From Nocardioides sp. SR21 (GTDB lineage Bacteria > Actinomycetota > Actinomycetes > Propionibacteriales > Nocardioidaceae), in NCBI RefSeq assembly GCF_022761125.1, contig NZ_JAKWJR010000005.1, positions 124,001 through 188,000 of the forward strand: a DNA stretch of 64,000 nucleotides. Reading direction: 5' to 3'. The number at the start of each line of letters is the position of its first letter. The stretch's first letter is position 1. The translations under genes and the position numbers were made by a program. The notes below the pieces were generated by a model. The model was not told where the DNA came from and ran no database searches. It worked only from the letters and a program-made list of their open reading frames with translations. Below are positions 41,929 to 50,071 of this stretch, one piece after another.

Positions 41929-42519
41929 TCAGCTGGTCGCGTTGATGCACATGACCGCCAGCCGCAGGGTGTCGGTGCTCGCCTTGGCGTTGGTGCCGCC
42001 GGCCCACCACGACGTGGACGACGAGCCGCCGCCCGGGTAGACCTGCACGGCGGTCCACTGACCGTCCCACAACGCCCCGGCCCCGGTCGCGACCTTGCCC
42101 TGGGGGCACTGGGCGTTGACGGTGCCGAGCTGGTTGGCGTTCACCGAGACCGACGCCGTGACGACCTCGTAGCCGCTGACGCCGTTCGCGCCCGGGGCTC
42201 CCGCGGGCCCGGCCTCGCCTGCGGGCCCGGCAGGACCGGGCGCCCCGGCAGGACCCGGCGCCCCGGCGGGCCCGGCCGGACCCACGTCCCCCTGGGGTCC
42301 GGCCGGGCCGGTCTGGCCGCTCTGGATCTCGGCGATGGCCGCCGCGGACAGGTCGAGCGACTCGAGCGTGCCGTTCTTGATGTCCTTCGTCGTGACGGTG
42401 TTGTCCTTGATCTGCTTGCCGGTGATCAGCTTGGCGGCCATCGCTCCGCTCGAGAACGACAGGGCCAGCGCGACGGCAGCGATCAGGATGACGGGCAGGG
42501 TGCGTGGGATACGAGGCAT
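41929..42519 (-). CDS. Secreted collagen-like protein, 196 aa
   Basis: Signal peptide (RTLPVILIAAVALALSFSSG, cleavage near AMAA) followed by an N-terminal segment KLITGKQIKDNTVTTKDIKN common in actinobacterial exported proteins, then a run of Gly-Pro-Ala/Gly-X-Y triplets at about residues 70-113 (GPAGPQGDVGPAGPAGAPG...), and a C-terminal globular domain with two cysteines (NAQCPQGK, VMCINATS). The triplets should form a collagen-type triple helix outside the cell. Role unknown, perhaps surface structure. Confidence 0.88.
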   Translation of the reverse strand: MPRIPRTLPVILIAAVALALSFSSGAMAAKLITGKQIKDNTVTTKDIKNGTLESLDLSAAAIAEIQSGQTGPAGPQGDVGPAGPAGAPGPAGAPGPAGPAGEAGPAGAPGANGVSGYEVVTASVSVNANQLGTVNAQCPQGKVATGAGALWDGQWTAVQVYPGGGSSSTSWWAGGTNAKASTDTLRLAVMCINATS

Positions 42520-42590
42520 CCCGCGACGCTAGGCCGGTCACCCGACCACTGCCATGGACCGACCGGGCTACCGCGGTCCTGGGGTCGGCC

Positions 42591-42986
42591 TCAGCAGCGC
42601 GCGACCATGCCCAGGCGGAGCATGTCGCCGGCCGCACCGCCGTTCGGCTCGTGCGTGGTGACCCCGGCCTCGTCGCCGCGGGCGAGCACCAGGGACTTCA
42701 CGCCCGACACGGCGCCCGCCTCGGCGCGGACCGCCACCTCGTGGAAGCTCCCGTCACGGTCGCGGAACAGGCTGATCCGGTGCGCGTGCGCAGCACCGCG
42801 GTTGTCGAGGCGGAGCTTGACGCGCGTGGAACCACCGCTCAGCGGCACCTTGCACACCTGGGCCTTGGAGCCGTGGATGGTGCCCCAGGTGGTCCACGCG
42901 GCGTTCGCGGCGGGCGCCACGAGGACGAGGGCGGTCAGCAGGAGGCCGGTGAGTGCGCCGAGCGCGGTGAGGCGGGTCGTTGTCAT
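42591..42986 (-). CDS. Small secreted protein, 131 aa (paralogue of 40322-40714)
   Basis: ATG 42986 gives a signal peptide (LTALGALTGLLLTALVLVAP, cleavage after AANA) then AWTTWGTIHGSKAQVCKVPL. Similar to the protein at 40322-40714 over the whole length, with the same two cysteines and the same SGVKSLVLARGDE segment. Longer reading from 43019 would spoil the signal peptide. Function unknown. Confidence 0.75.
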   Translation of the reverse strand: MTTTRLTALGALTGLLLTALVLVAPAANAAWTTWGTIHGSKAQVCKVPLSGGSTRVKLRLDNRGAAHAHRISLFRDRDGSFHEVAVRAEAGAVSGVKSLVLARGDEAGVTTHEPNGGAAGDMLRLGMVARC

Positions 42987-43043
42987 GCCCGGAGGTCTCC
43001 CCCCGTCAGCCCGCCGCAAACGCGCCCGGCGCGCGCTGCCGGG

Positions 43044-43580
43044 TCAGCTGAACCGCTGGTAGCTGACGGTCGGGAAGTACAGCGTGGTCGCCCCGCCACC
43101 ACCGTCGCTCACCCGGAGCGTGAGGGTGTGGTTGCCCTTGGGGATCTTCGTGCAGAAGGACACCGACGCCTGGTCGAGGACGTTGTTGTAGGTGAAGTAC
43201 TTCGTGCCCTCGCTGGTGCCGACGCCGTCCTTGTAGAACGACACCGACGTGAGCTCGCCCGCGCCTCCGCTGGACGCCATCGCCGTGAGCGTGACGAGGA
43301 CCGTGTCGGTGCCCTTCTTCGGGCCCTTGACCTGCCACTGGGAGCCCTCGACGTCGGTGGTCGTGCCGGAGGCGACGCTCTGGAAGTCCATGCTGCGGTA
43401 GAAGAGGCCGAGCGACGGGCCGCCGTTACACGTGGAGACGAGGGCCTTCTGGGCCGGACGGGCCGGCATCTTCGTGGCGCCGTCGTCGGCCGTGGCCGTC
43501 GATCCGGTCAGGGCCGCACCGCCGATGAGGGCGAGTGAGGCGGCGCCGGCTGCGGTGAGGGTGCGGAAGGTGGTGATCAT
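43044..43580 (-). CDS. Secreted protein, 178 aa, unknown
   Basis: ATG 43580, signal peptide MITTFRTLTAAGAASLALIG with cleavage near STATA. The mature part is beta-rich (GPSLGLFYRSMDFQSVASGT, DTVLVTLTAMASSGGAGELT, NHTLTLRVSDGGGGATTLYF) with two cysteines (STCNGG, SFCTK). No family recognised. It is the outermost of the leftward secreted-protein genes here and diverges from the recQ-like gene. Confidence 0.75.
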   Translation of the reverse strand: MITTFRTLTAAGAASLALIGGAALTGSTATADDGATKMPARPAQKALVSTCNGGPSLGLFYRSMDFQSVASGTTTDVEGSQWQVKGPKKGTDTVLVTLTAMASSGGAGELTSVSFYKDGVGTSEGTKYFTYNNVLDQASVSFCTKIPKGNHTLTLRVSDGGGGATTLYFPTVSYQRFS

Positions 43581-43656
43581 GGCTGCTCCTGATCTCCGGC
43601 GGCCCTGAGTGGGCCGCGACACGGTTGAAGAGCGACCCCAGGCTGGTCTAGATACC

Positions 43657-43670
43657 CACCCGTTCGGGCC
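43657..43670. promoter_or_regulatory. Half-conserved palindrome CACCCGTTCGGGCC
   Basis: Its first 12 bases equal those of the element at 3557-3570. It lies in the divergent region, 37 bases before the recQ-like start and about 84 before the secreted-protein start. Confidence 0.35.
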
Positions 43671-43699
43671 ATGTCCGTGGCGGCTGGTAGACACTCGGC

Positions 43700-45784
43700 A
43701 TGACCCGAGACCGCGCCGAAGCCCACCTCCGCGCGCTGGTCGGCAGCGACAGCGCGGTGCTCCGCGAGGACCAGTGGTCGGCCATCGAGGCGCTCGCCGT
43801 ACGCCGTCAGCGCGCCCTCGTCGTCCAGCGCACCGGGTGGGGCAAGTCCGCGGTCTACTTCGTCGCGACCCTGCTGCTGCGCGAGCAGGGCGCCGGCCCG
43901 ACCGTGATCGTGTCGCCGCTGCTCGCGCTGATGCGCAACCAGATCGCGGCCGCCGAGCGGGCCGGGATCCGCGCGGTCACCATCAACTCCACCAACATCG
44001 AGGACTGGGAGCCGATCCAGCAGGCGATCCTCGACGGCGAGGTCGACGTGCTGCTGGTCAGCCCGGAGCGGCTCAACAACCCCGGCTTCCGCGACGAGGT
44101 GCTGCCGCGGCTGGCCGCGACCTGCGGGCTGCTGGTCGTCGACGAGGCGCACTGCATCTCCGACTGGGGCCACGACTTCCGGCCCGACTACCGCCGGATC
44201 CGCACCCTCCTGGGCGACCTCCCGGAGGGCATCCCGGTGCTGGCCACGACGGCGACCGCGAACGCCCGCGTCACCGCCGACGTCGCCGAACAGCTCGGCA
44301 CCGACGTGCTCGTGCTGCGCGGCTCGCTCGACCGCGAGTCGCTGCGCCTGGGCGTCGTCCGCCTCAAGACCGCGGAGCAACGGCTCGCGTGGCTCGCCGA
44401 CCACCTCGCCGAGCAGCCCGGGTCCGGCATCGTCTACTGCCTCACGGTCGCGGCCACCCAGGAGATCGCCGACTACCTGCGCTCGCGCGGCCACGAGGTC
44501 GCGGCGTACTCCGGCCAGACCGAGACCACCGAGCGGCAGGCGCTCGAGCAGGACCTCATCACCGGCCGGGTCAAGGCGCTGATCGCCACCAGCGCCCTCG
44601 GCATGGGCTTCGACGCGACGCTCGGCTTCGTGGTCAACATGGGGGCGCCCGCGTCGCCGGTCGCCTACTACCAGCAGGTCGGCCGCGCGGGCCGCGGCAC
44701 CGACGAGGCGACGGTCGTGCTGCTGCCGGCGATCGAGGACCGCGACATCTGGGCCTACTTCGCCTCGCTCGCGTTCCCGCGCGAGGAGCAGGTCCGCCAG
44801 ACGCTCGAGGTGCTGGCCGCCGAGGGCCGGCCGCTGAGCACCGCCACCTTGGAGACGTACGTCGACCTCAACCGCAACCGCCTCGAGACGATGCTCAAGG
44901 TGCTCGACGTCGACGGCGCCGTCCGCCGGGTCAAGGGCGGTTGGGAGTCCACCGGCCAGCCCTGGTCGTACGACGAGGAGCGCTACCGCCGCGTCAGCGA
45001 GGCGCGCGAGCGCGAGCAGCAGGCGATGCTCGACTACATCGCCACCGACCGGTGCCGGATGCGCTTCCTGCGCGACCAGCTCGACGACACCCCGCAAGAT
45101 CCTGGGGAGGCCGCCGACTGCGGCCGCTGCGACAACTGCGGCGGCCTGTCGCTCTCGGACGCGGTCTCCGACGCCGCCGTCGCGGAGGCCGAGGCGCGGC
45201 TGTCGCGGCCCGGTGTCCCGGTCGAGCCCCGCAAGATGTGGCCGACGTCGCTGGCCAACCTCGGCATCGACCTCAAGGGCAAGATCGCCGAGGGCGCCGA
45301 GGAGGGCCGCGCGGTCGCCCGGCTCACCGATCTCGGCTACGGCCAGGCGCTGCGCGAGCTGTTCGCGCCGGCGACCGAGGACGGACCCGTCCCGCTGCCG
45401 CTGGTGAACGCCGTGATCGAGGTGCTCGGCGACTGGCGGCCGCCGGTCGACGCGATCGTCGTCGTCGAGTCCCAGACCCGGCCCACGTTGACCGCCGACC
45501 TGGCCTCCGGGCTCTCGCGCTACCTGCGCGTGCCGGTGGCCGGCCGGTGGGCGATCGCCGACCCCGACGTCGCGCCGAGCCAGGGCTCCTCGAACTCCGC
45601 GCAGCGGGTCGCGGCGGTCGGCCGGCGCTTCACGTTGCAGGCCGACGAGTCGCTCGAGGGGCAGCGGATCCTGCTCGTCGACGACCTCGTCGGCACCGGG
45701 TGGACCCTCACGTTGGCGGCTCGCGCGCTGCGCCGGGCGGGTGCGGCCGAGGTGCGCCCGCTCGTGCTCGCCTCGACGACCTAG
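43700..45784 (+). CDS. RecQ family DNA helicase with C-terminal phosphoribosyltransferase-like domain
   Basis: 694 residues from ATG 43700. Superfamily 2 helicase motifs: QRTGWGKSAVYF (I), LLVVDEAHCISDWGHDFRPD (II with the RecQ aromatic loop), LATTATANARVTADV (III), IATSALGMGFD (V) and YYQQVGRAGRGTD (VI). A RecQ zinc site follows (RCRMRF, then CGRCDNCGG). The last 180 residues are not the usual RQC/HRDC; they contain RILLVDDLVGTGWT (Asp 661-662), the PRPP-loop motif of type I phosphoribosyltransferases. It unwinds DNA; the role of the tail is unknown. Confidence 0.88.
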   Translation: MTRDRAEAHLRALVGSDSAVLREDQWSAIEALAVRRQRALVVQRTGWGKSAVYFVATLLLREQGAGPTVIVSPLLALMRNQIAAAERAGIRAVTINSTNIEDWEPIQQAILDGEVDVLLVSPERLNNPGFRDEVLPRLAATCGLLVVDEAHCISDWGHDFRPDYRRIRTLLGDLPEGIPVLATTATANARVTADVAEQLGTDVLVLRGSLDRESLRLGVVRLKTAEQRLAWLADHLAEQPGSGIVYCLTVAATQEIADYLRSRGHEVAAYSGQTETTERQALEQDLITGRVKALIATSALGMGFDATLGFVVNMGAPASPVAYYQQVGRAGRGTDEATVVLLPAIEDRDIWAYFASLAFPREEQVRQTLEVLAAEGRPLSTATLETYVDLNRNRLETMLKVLDVDGAVRRVKGGWESTGQPWSYDEERYRRVSEAREREQQAMLDYIATDRCRMRFLRDQLDDTPQDPGEAADCGRCDNCGGLSLSDAVSDAAVAEAEARLSRPGVPVEPRKMWPTSLANLGIDLKGKIAEGAEEGRAVARLTDLGYGQALRELFAPATEDGPVPLPLVNAVIEVLGDWRPPVDAIVVVESQTRPTLTADLASGLSRYLRVPVAGRWAIADPDVAPSQGSSNSAQRVAAVGRRFTLQADESLEGQRILLVDDLVGTGWTLTLAARALRRAGAAEVRPLVLASTT

Positions 45785-45825
45785 CCGATGCGGCCGATCG
45801 GGGGGTCAGGCCGTAAAATCTGCGA

Positions 45826-46977
45826 GTGAACCACGCAGTCCTCGCCTATTTCGCAGACGACACCACCCGTAGCTACCAACTCATCCAGTGGCTGCCCGTG
45901 CTGGAGCTCCTCGACCAGCAGCACCCGGTGGGCATCGTGGTCCGCAACGAGGAGACCGAGGAGCTGCTGCGCTCGCGGACCCACCTGCCGCTCATGATCG
46001 CGCCGTCGTTCCGCGAGCTGACCGAGATGTACGCCGCGCACGACGCGGCCGTGGTCCTCTACTGCAACAACTCGATGCTGAACTTCCAGTCGCTCCTGGA
46101 CGGGCGCAAGCTGCACGTCCACATCAACCACGGTGAGAGCGACAAGCAGAGCATGGCCAGCAACAACGCCAAGGCCTACGACCGGGTGTTCGTCGCCGGA
46201 CAGGCCGCCGTGCAGCGCCACGAGCTCGGCCTGCTCGAGTTCGACACCAGCCGGCTGGTCCGGATCGGCCGCCCCCAGCTCGACCTGCGTCCGCCGGCGC
46301 TGCTCGAGCCGAGCGAGCGCCGTACCGTCCTCTACGCGCCGACCTGGGAGGGCGACGCGGAGTACAACGACTACACCTCGGTCGACACCGTCGGCATCGA
46401 GATCATCCAGGCGGTGCTCGCCGTGCCCGGCGTGCGCGCGGTCTACAAGCCGCACCCGAAGGTGACCACCAGCCAGAACCCCGCGATCAGCGGCGCGCAC
46501 CAGGCGATCCTCGCGATCCTCGCCGAAGCCGCGCAGCGCGAGCCCGAGGCCGGCCACCGCGCGATCACCAGCGGCGACATCCTGGCCCTGATGCCCGACT
46601 GCGACGCGATGATCACGGACGTCTCCTCGGTCGGGCTGGACTGGCTCTACCTGCGCACCGAGCGGCCGATCTTCATCACCGACCGGCACCACGACGCCGA
46701 CCGGCTCCGCCAGGAGGTCCCGGTGAGCCGGTGTGCCGACGTGATCGACGGCGTGGAGGGGGTCGACGTCGTCGACCTCGCGGCCCTGATCACCAGCCGC
46801 CTCGAGCACGACGAGCACCACCTCGCCCGCGTCGCGATGCGGCACCACTACTTCGACGACGTCCAGGTCGGCGACAGCACGACCCGGTTCATCACCGAGG
46901 TGGCCGAGCTGATCGCCCTGCGCGACCGGCTGGTCGGCGCCGAGGGCGTCCGGCAGGGCGAGGCGATCATCGCCTGA
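45826..46977 (+). CDS. CDP-glycerol glycerophosphotransferase family protein
   Basis: 383 residues from GTG 45826. Conserved blocks of the family: HVHINHGESDKQSMASNNAK, RTVLYAPTWEGDAEYNDYTS, RAVYKPHPKVTTS and MPDCDAMITDVSSVGLDWLY, with the HG, PTW, KxHP and DxSS residues that bind CDP-glycerol in TagF-type enzymes. It probably transfers glycerol phosphate to a wall polymer. There is no teichoic acid cluster around it, so the acceptor is open. Short intergenic gap after the helicase gene. Confidence 0.85.
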   Translation: MNHAVLAYFADDTTRSYQLIQWLPVLELLDQQHPVGIVVRNEETEELLRSRTHLPLMIAPSFRELTEMYAAHDAAVVLYCNNSMLNFQSLLDGRKLHVHINHGESDKQSMASNNAKAYDRVFVAGQAAVQRHELGLLEFDTSRLVRIGRPQLDLRPPALLEPSERRTVLYAPTWEGDAEYNDYTSVDTVGIEIIQAVLAVPGVRAVYKPHPKVTTSQNPAISGAHQAILAILAEAAQREPEAGHRAITSGDILALMPDCDAMITDVSSVGLDWLYLRTERPIFITDRHHDADRLRQEVPVSRCADVIDGVEGVDVVDLAALITSRLEHDEHHLARVAMRHHYFDDVQVGDSTTRFITEVAELIALRDRLVGAEGVRQGEAIIA

Positions 46978-47030
46978 ACCGGGTACTCGTACTCATGTGA
47001 CGCGGTGACCGCCCGGCCTAGCGTCGCGGC

Positions 47031-47477
47031 GTGACCCGGAACCGGCTGCCCGTTCGTCTGATCGTCCTCGGCGTCGTGGCGGTGCTCGTCGTCACCGGTG
47101 CGGCGGCCGCCTTCGCCGTCCTCCGCTCCGAGCCGTCGCCGTTGTACGACGCGATGCGCTCGGACCCGATGGCGTCCGAGGAGCTGCCGGGGATGGAGAT
47201 CGAGTACGACCGCAGCTCGGACCGGACCGAGCCCCTGGGCATCCCGTCCCCGGCGACGGTCGACCGCTCCTGGACCATCACCGACGGGACGACGGAGCCC
47301 GAGAAGCTCGCCGAGCTCGCTCACCTCGCACAGACCTCCGGGTGGCGCCGCGGCCCGGACCCGGTGTTCTGCGGCTGGCAGAAGAGCGTCGACGGCCAGG
47401 ACCTCTGCCTGGTGATCCGGTCGGGGGTCGGCGAGGGCGTGGTCCTCGTCGAGATCTCCGAGGACATCGGCTTCTAG
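47031..47477 (+). CDS. Membrane-anchored protein, 148 aa, unknown
   Basis: GTG 47031 start with an N-terminal helix (LIVLGVVAVLVVTGAAAAFA) as anchor, followed by a small outer domain (ATVDRSWTITDGTTEPEKLA, GPDPVFCGWQKSVDGQDLCL) with two cysteines. No family recognised. The stop shares CTAG with the convergent FAD-dependent oxidoreductase gene. Confidence 0.65.
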   Translation: MTRNRLPVRLIVLGVVAVLVVTGAAAAFAVLRSEPSPLYDAMRSDPMASEELPGMEIEYDRSSDRTEPLGIPSPATVDRSWTITDGTTEPEKLAELAHLAQTSGWRRGPDPVFCGWQKSVDGQDLCLVIRSGVGEGVVLVEISEDIGF

Positions 47478-48871
47478 GCGAGGTACGCCGCGACCGCCCG
47501 GGCCGCCCGCTCGCCCGACCAGACCGCCCCGTTCAGCGTCGCCCGGTTGTGGAACCGCGCGGTGTGCTCGCCCGCGAAGAACGCCGCGCCCTCGGGGCGG
47601 GCCTCGACGCCGGCGATGTCCGTCATCGTCCCGGCCCGGTAGTAGGAGTACGTCCCGCGCGTCCACGGGTCGTCGACCCAGCGGTCAACGCGGGCGAACC
47701 CGCCGTACGCCGCCCGCGAGCCGGCAAAGATCGTGTCGAGCGCGGCGAGGTAGGTGTCGGCCAGCGGCGCGGGCGCCTCGCCGTGCACGGGGGCGCCCGT
47801 CGCGTCGGGCATCGCGCGGGCGCCGGTCAGGCAGACGGTCAGGTCGCCGTCCGGCCAGGTCCAACCGGGCACCAGGTCGGTCACCGACTCGCCGCTGCCG
47901 GCCGGGTCGAGGAGCAGGTGCACCTTCATGCCGACCCCCATCCCGAGGGACCGGATCGCCCGCCGCTTCCGCGGGGAGAAGCCGGAGCGGGACAGGTCGA
48001 CGTGCGCGAGCGCCGCGAACGGCAGCGCGAGGACGACGACGTCCGTGTCGACCGCGCCCTCCTCGAGCTCCAGGCGGTAGCCGCGCCCGCGCCGCTGGAT
48101 CGCCGTCAGCACGGACCCGAGGTGGACCGACCCTTCCGGCAGCCGGTCCGCCAGGGTGGTGGCGATCCGGTCGGTGCCGCCGGTCACGACGTAGCGCTGG
48201 TCGTAGCTGCGGCCCTCGGTGCCGAGGTCGAGGACCGCCATCAGCGCGCTGGCCTCGTCGACCGGCGCGGTGTAGTCGGTCTCGAAGTACGTCCGCAGGA
48301 AGTCCGCGTACGCCGGTGCGCGCGCCTCGACGTACCTCTCGATCCAGGCCGCGACCGTCATCCGGTCCAGCCGCGCCGGGTCGACGTCGCGGTGCTGCCG
48401 GGCCGCCTCGCGCCAGATCGCGGCACGGCCGCGGAACACCTGCTCGCGGGTCAGGTCCCGGCCGTCGAAGCGGAACGTCGGTCCGCCCGCCGGCCACGTG
48501 CGCTCGAGGTCGGCGAGCGGCACCTGCAGCTCGCCGGCCAGGTCACGGATCGCGCGGTCGCCGGTGCTGATGAACTGGCCGCCGGCCTCGCAGCGCCGAC
48601 CGCCCGGGAGGTCACGCACCGTGTACGCCCGCCCGCCGACCCGGTCGCGCGCCTCGAGGACGGTGACGGTGCGCCCGCTGTGGTGCAGCCGGTACGCCGC
48701 GGTCAGTCCGGCCAGCCCGGCGCCGACGACCACGATGCGCGGGCCGTCGCCGCGCGGCGGCGGCGCCGTACGGCACGAGGTCAGGGCGCCGGCGACCCCA
48801 CCGAGGAGGACGCTGCGCCGGCCGACCGGGTGCACCCGCCGATCATCGCGCGCGGGGCTGGGCAAGAACAT
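47474..48871 (-). CDS. Flavin monoamine oxidase family protein with Tat-type lipoprotein signal
   Basis: 465 residues from ATG 48871. N-terminal GRRSVLLGGVAGALTSC resembles a twin-arginine signal ending in a lipobox. Then the FAD-binding IVVVGAGLAGLTAAYRLHHS, ARDRVGGRAYTVRDLPGGRR and the C-terminal PEGAAFFAGEHTARFHNRAT typical of amine oxidases. It would oxidise an amine (or a related substrate such as a sterol side product) outside the membrane. A TnnAACnnGTTnnA operator touches its start codon. Confidence 0.87.
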   Translation of the reverse strand: MFLPSPARDDRRVHPVGRRSVLLGGVAGALTSCRTAPPPRGDGPRIVVVGAGLAGLTAAYRLHHSGRTVTVLEARDRVGGRAYTVRDLPGGRRCEAGGQFISTGDRAIRDLAGELQVPLADLERTWPAGGPTFRFDGRDLTREQVFRGRAAIWREAARQHRDVDPARLDRMTVAAWIERYVEARAPAYADFLRTYFETDYTAPVDEASALMAVLDLGTEGRSYDQRYVVTGGTDRIATTLADRLPEGSVHLGSVLTAIQRRGRGYRLELEEGAVDTDVVVLALPFAALAHVDLSRSGFSPRKRRAIRSLGMGVGMKVHLLLDPAGSGESVTDLVPGWTWPDGDLTVCLTGARAMPDATGAPVHGEAPAPLADTYLAALDTIFAGSRAAYGGFARVDRWVDDPWTRGTYSYYRAGTMTDIAGVEARPEGAAFFAGEHTARFHNRATLNGAVWSGERAARAVAAYLA

Positions 48872-48884
48872 AGAACACGTTCTA
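48871..48884. promoter_or_regulatory. KstR-type operator TAGAACACGTTCTA
   Basis: Fits the mycobacterial KstR consensus TnnAACnnGTTnnA exactly, with 6-bp arms. Its left edge overlaps the first base of the oxidase start and its right edge is 11 bases before the reductase start, so one bound repressor could block both genes. Confidence 0.6.
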
Positions 48885-48895
48885 GTCTGCGACCC

Positions 48896-49942
48896 ATGGA
48901 CCGACCCCTGCGCGTGATCCAGTGGACGACCGGCAACATCGGACGGCGGTCGCTGCACGCGATCATCGGCCGGCCCGACATGGAGCTGGTGGGCGTGTAC
49001 GCCCATGGCGCCGCGAAGGTCGGGAAGGACGCCGCCGAGCTGTGCGGCTGGCCGGAGCCGACCGGCGTGCTCGCGACCGACGACATCGCCGCGCTGCTCG
49101 CGCTCGGTGCCGACGCGTGCTGCTACAACCCGTTGTGGCCGAGCATCGACGACCTGTGCGCGCTGCTCGAGTCCGGGGTCAACGTCTGCTCGAGCGCCGC
49201 CTGGATCACCGGCGGCAAGCAGTCACCGGAGGACCTCGAGCGGATCCGCAAGGCCTGCGAGCGCGGCGGCACCTCGATCTTCGGCAGCGGCGCTCACCCC
49301 GGCATGACCAACATGGTGGGCATGGTGCTCAGCGGCTCGTGCGAGCGCGTCGACGAGGTCCGGATCACCGAGTCGGTGGACTGCTCGACGTACGAGAGCG
49401 CCGAGACCCAGACGGCGATGGGCTTCTCGCAGTCGCCGGACACCCCCGGACTCGCCGAGAACGTGCGCCGCGAGAGCGAGGTGTTCGCGGAGTCCGCGGC
49501 GATGATGGCCGACGCGATGGGCGTGACCCTGGACCGGATGACGTTCGACGTCGAGTTCACTGCCGCCACGGGCGACAGCGACCTCGGCTTCATGACGATC
49601 CCGGCCGGCACCGTCGGTGGCGTGATGGGCTACCACCGCGGCTGGGTCGGTGACCGCAACGTCGTCAGCGTCGGCTTCAACTGGACCATGGGCGAGCACA
49701 CCGTGCCGCCCAAGCCGCTGCAGCACGGCCACGTCATCCAGGTCTTCGGCGTGCCGAACATGCGCACCGTCCTGCACTGCCTGCCGCCGAAGGACTGGAC
49801 CGAGGGCTTCATGGACCTCGGGATGATCTACACCGCGATGCCGGTGACCAACGCGGTGCCGTACGTCGTCGCCGCCGAGCCCGGCATCGTGACGCTCGCG
49901 GACCTGCCGCCGATAACGGGCCGTCTCTCGCCGGTCGAGTAG
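48896..49942 (+). CDS. Dihydrodipicolinate reductase-like / 2,4-diaminopentanoate dehydrogenase-like NAD(P)-dependent protein
   Basis: 348 residues from ATG 48896. Rossmann start LRVIQWTTGNIGRRSLHAII, then YNPLWPSIDDLCALLESGVN, SIFGSGAHPGMTNMVGMVLS and MGFSQSPDTPGLAENVRRES match the actinobacterial DapB-like family that includes 2,4-diaminopentanoate dehydrogenase. The true lysine-pathway DapB is shorter, so this is not that enzyme. Substrate unknown; the shared KstR-type box suggests steroid or lipid catabolism. The last residues PVE and the TAG stop come from the R1 repeat. Confidence 0.85.
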   Translation: MDRPLRVIQWTTGNIGRRSLHAIIGRPDMELVGVYAHGAAKVGKDAAELCGWPEPTGVLATDDIAALLALGADACCYNPLWPSIDDLCALLESGVNVCSSAAWITGGKQSPEDLERIRKACERGGTSIFGSGAHPGMTNMVGMVLSGSCERVDEVRITESVDCSTYESAETQTAMGFSQSPDTPGLAENVRRESEVFAESAAMMADAMGVTLDRMTFDVEFTAATGDSDLGFMTIPAGTVGGVMGYHRGWVGDRNVVSVGFNWTMGEHTVPPKPLQHGHVIQVFGVPNMRTVLHCLPPKDWTEGFMDLGMIYTAMPVTNAVPYVVAAEPGIVTLADLPPITGRLSPVE

Positions 49943-49968
49943 CGAGCGCCAGCGAGCATATCGAGACC
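49933..49968 (-). repeat. R1 repeat, reverse orientation, supplying the stop codon
   Basis: GGTCGAGTAGCGAGCGCC ... AGCATATCGAGACC is R1 read on the other strand. The gene to its left ends inside it: its codons GTC GAG TAG give the final Val-Glu and the stop. Confidence 0.7.
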
Positions 49969-49976
49969 GCGACTGA

Positions 49977-50029
49977 GATCTCGATACGCCGGTCGCGAGC
50001 TCGTGCCTCGCTCGCGCGGCTACTCGATC
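49977..50029 (+). repeat. R1 repeat, forward orientation
   Basis: TCTCGATACGCCGGTCGCGA at the left and GCGCGGCTACTCGATC at the right, followed by TGGCTGCTGATCC; compare TGGCTGCCGG after units 2 and 3. It pairs head-to-head with the unit at 49933-49968. Confidence 0.75.
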
Positions 50030-50040
50030 TGGCTGCTGAT

Positions 50041-50066
50041 CCCGGCCCGCGCAAGCGCGGGCCGGG
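50041..50066 (-). terminator. Hairpin abutting the stop of the MFS gene
   Basis: CCCGGCCCGCGC and its complement form a 12-bp stem with an AA loop. It begins 6 bases past the leftward MFS stop and is continuous with GGGGCAGCTC, the same string that precedes R1 unit 3. No U-tract. Confidence 0.5.
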
Positions 50067-50071
50067 GCAGC

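Noticed and set aside
48896..49942. Lysine-pathway dapB
   Set aside because: The protein is about 100 residues longer than DapB and has the family blocks of 2,4-diaminopentanoate dehydrogenase-like proteins. No other lysine genes are nearby.
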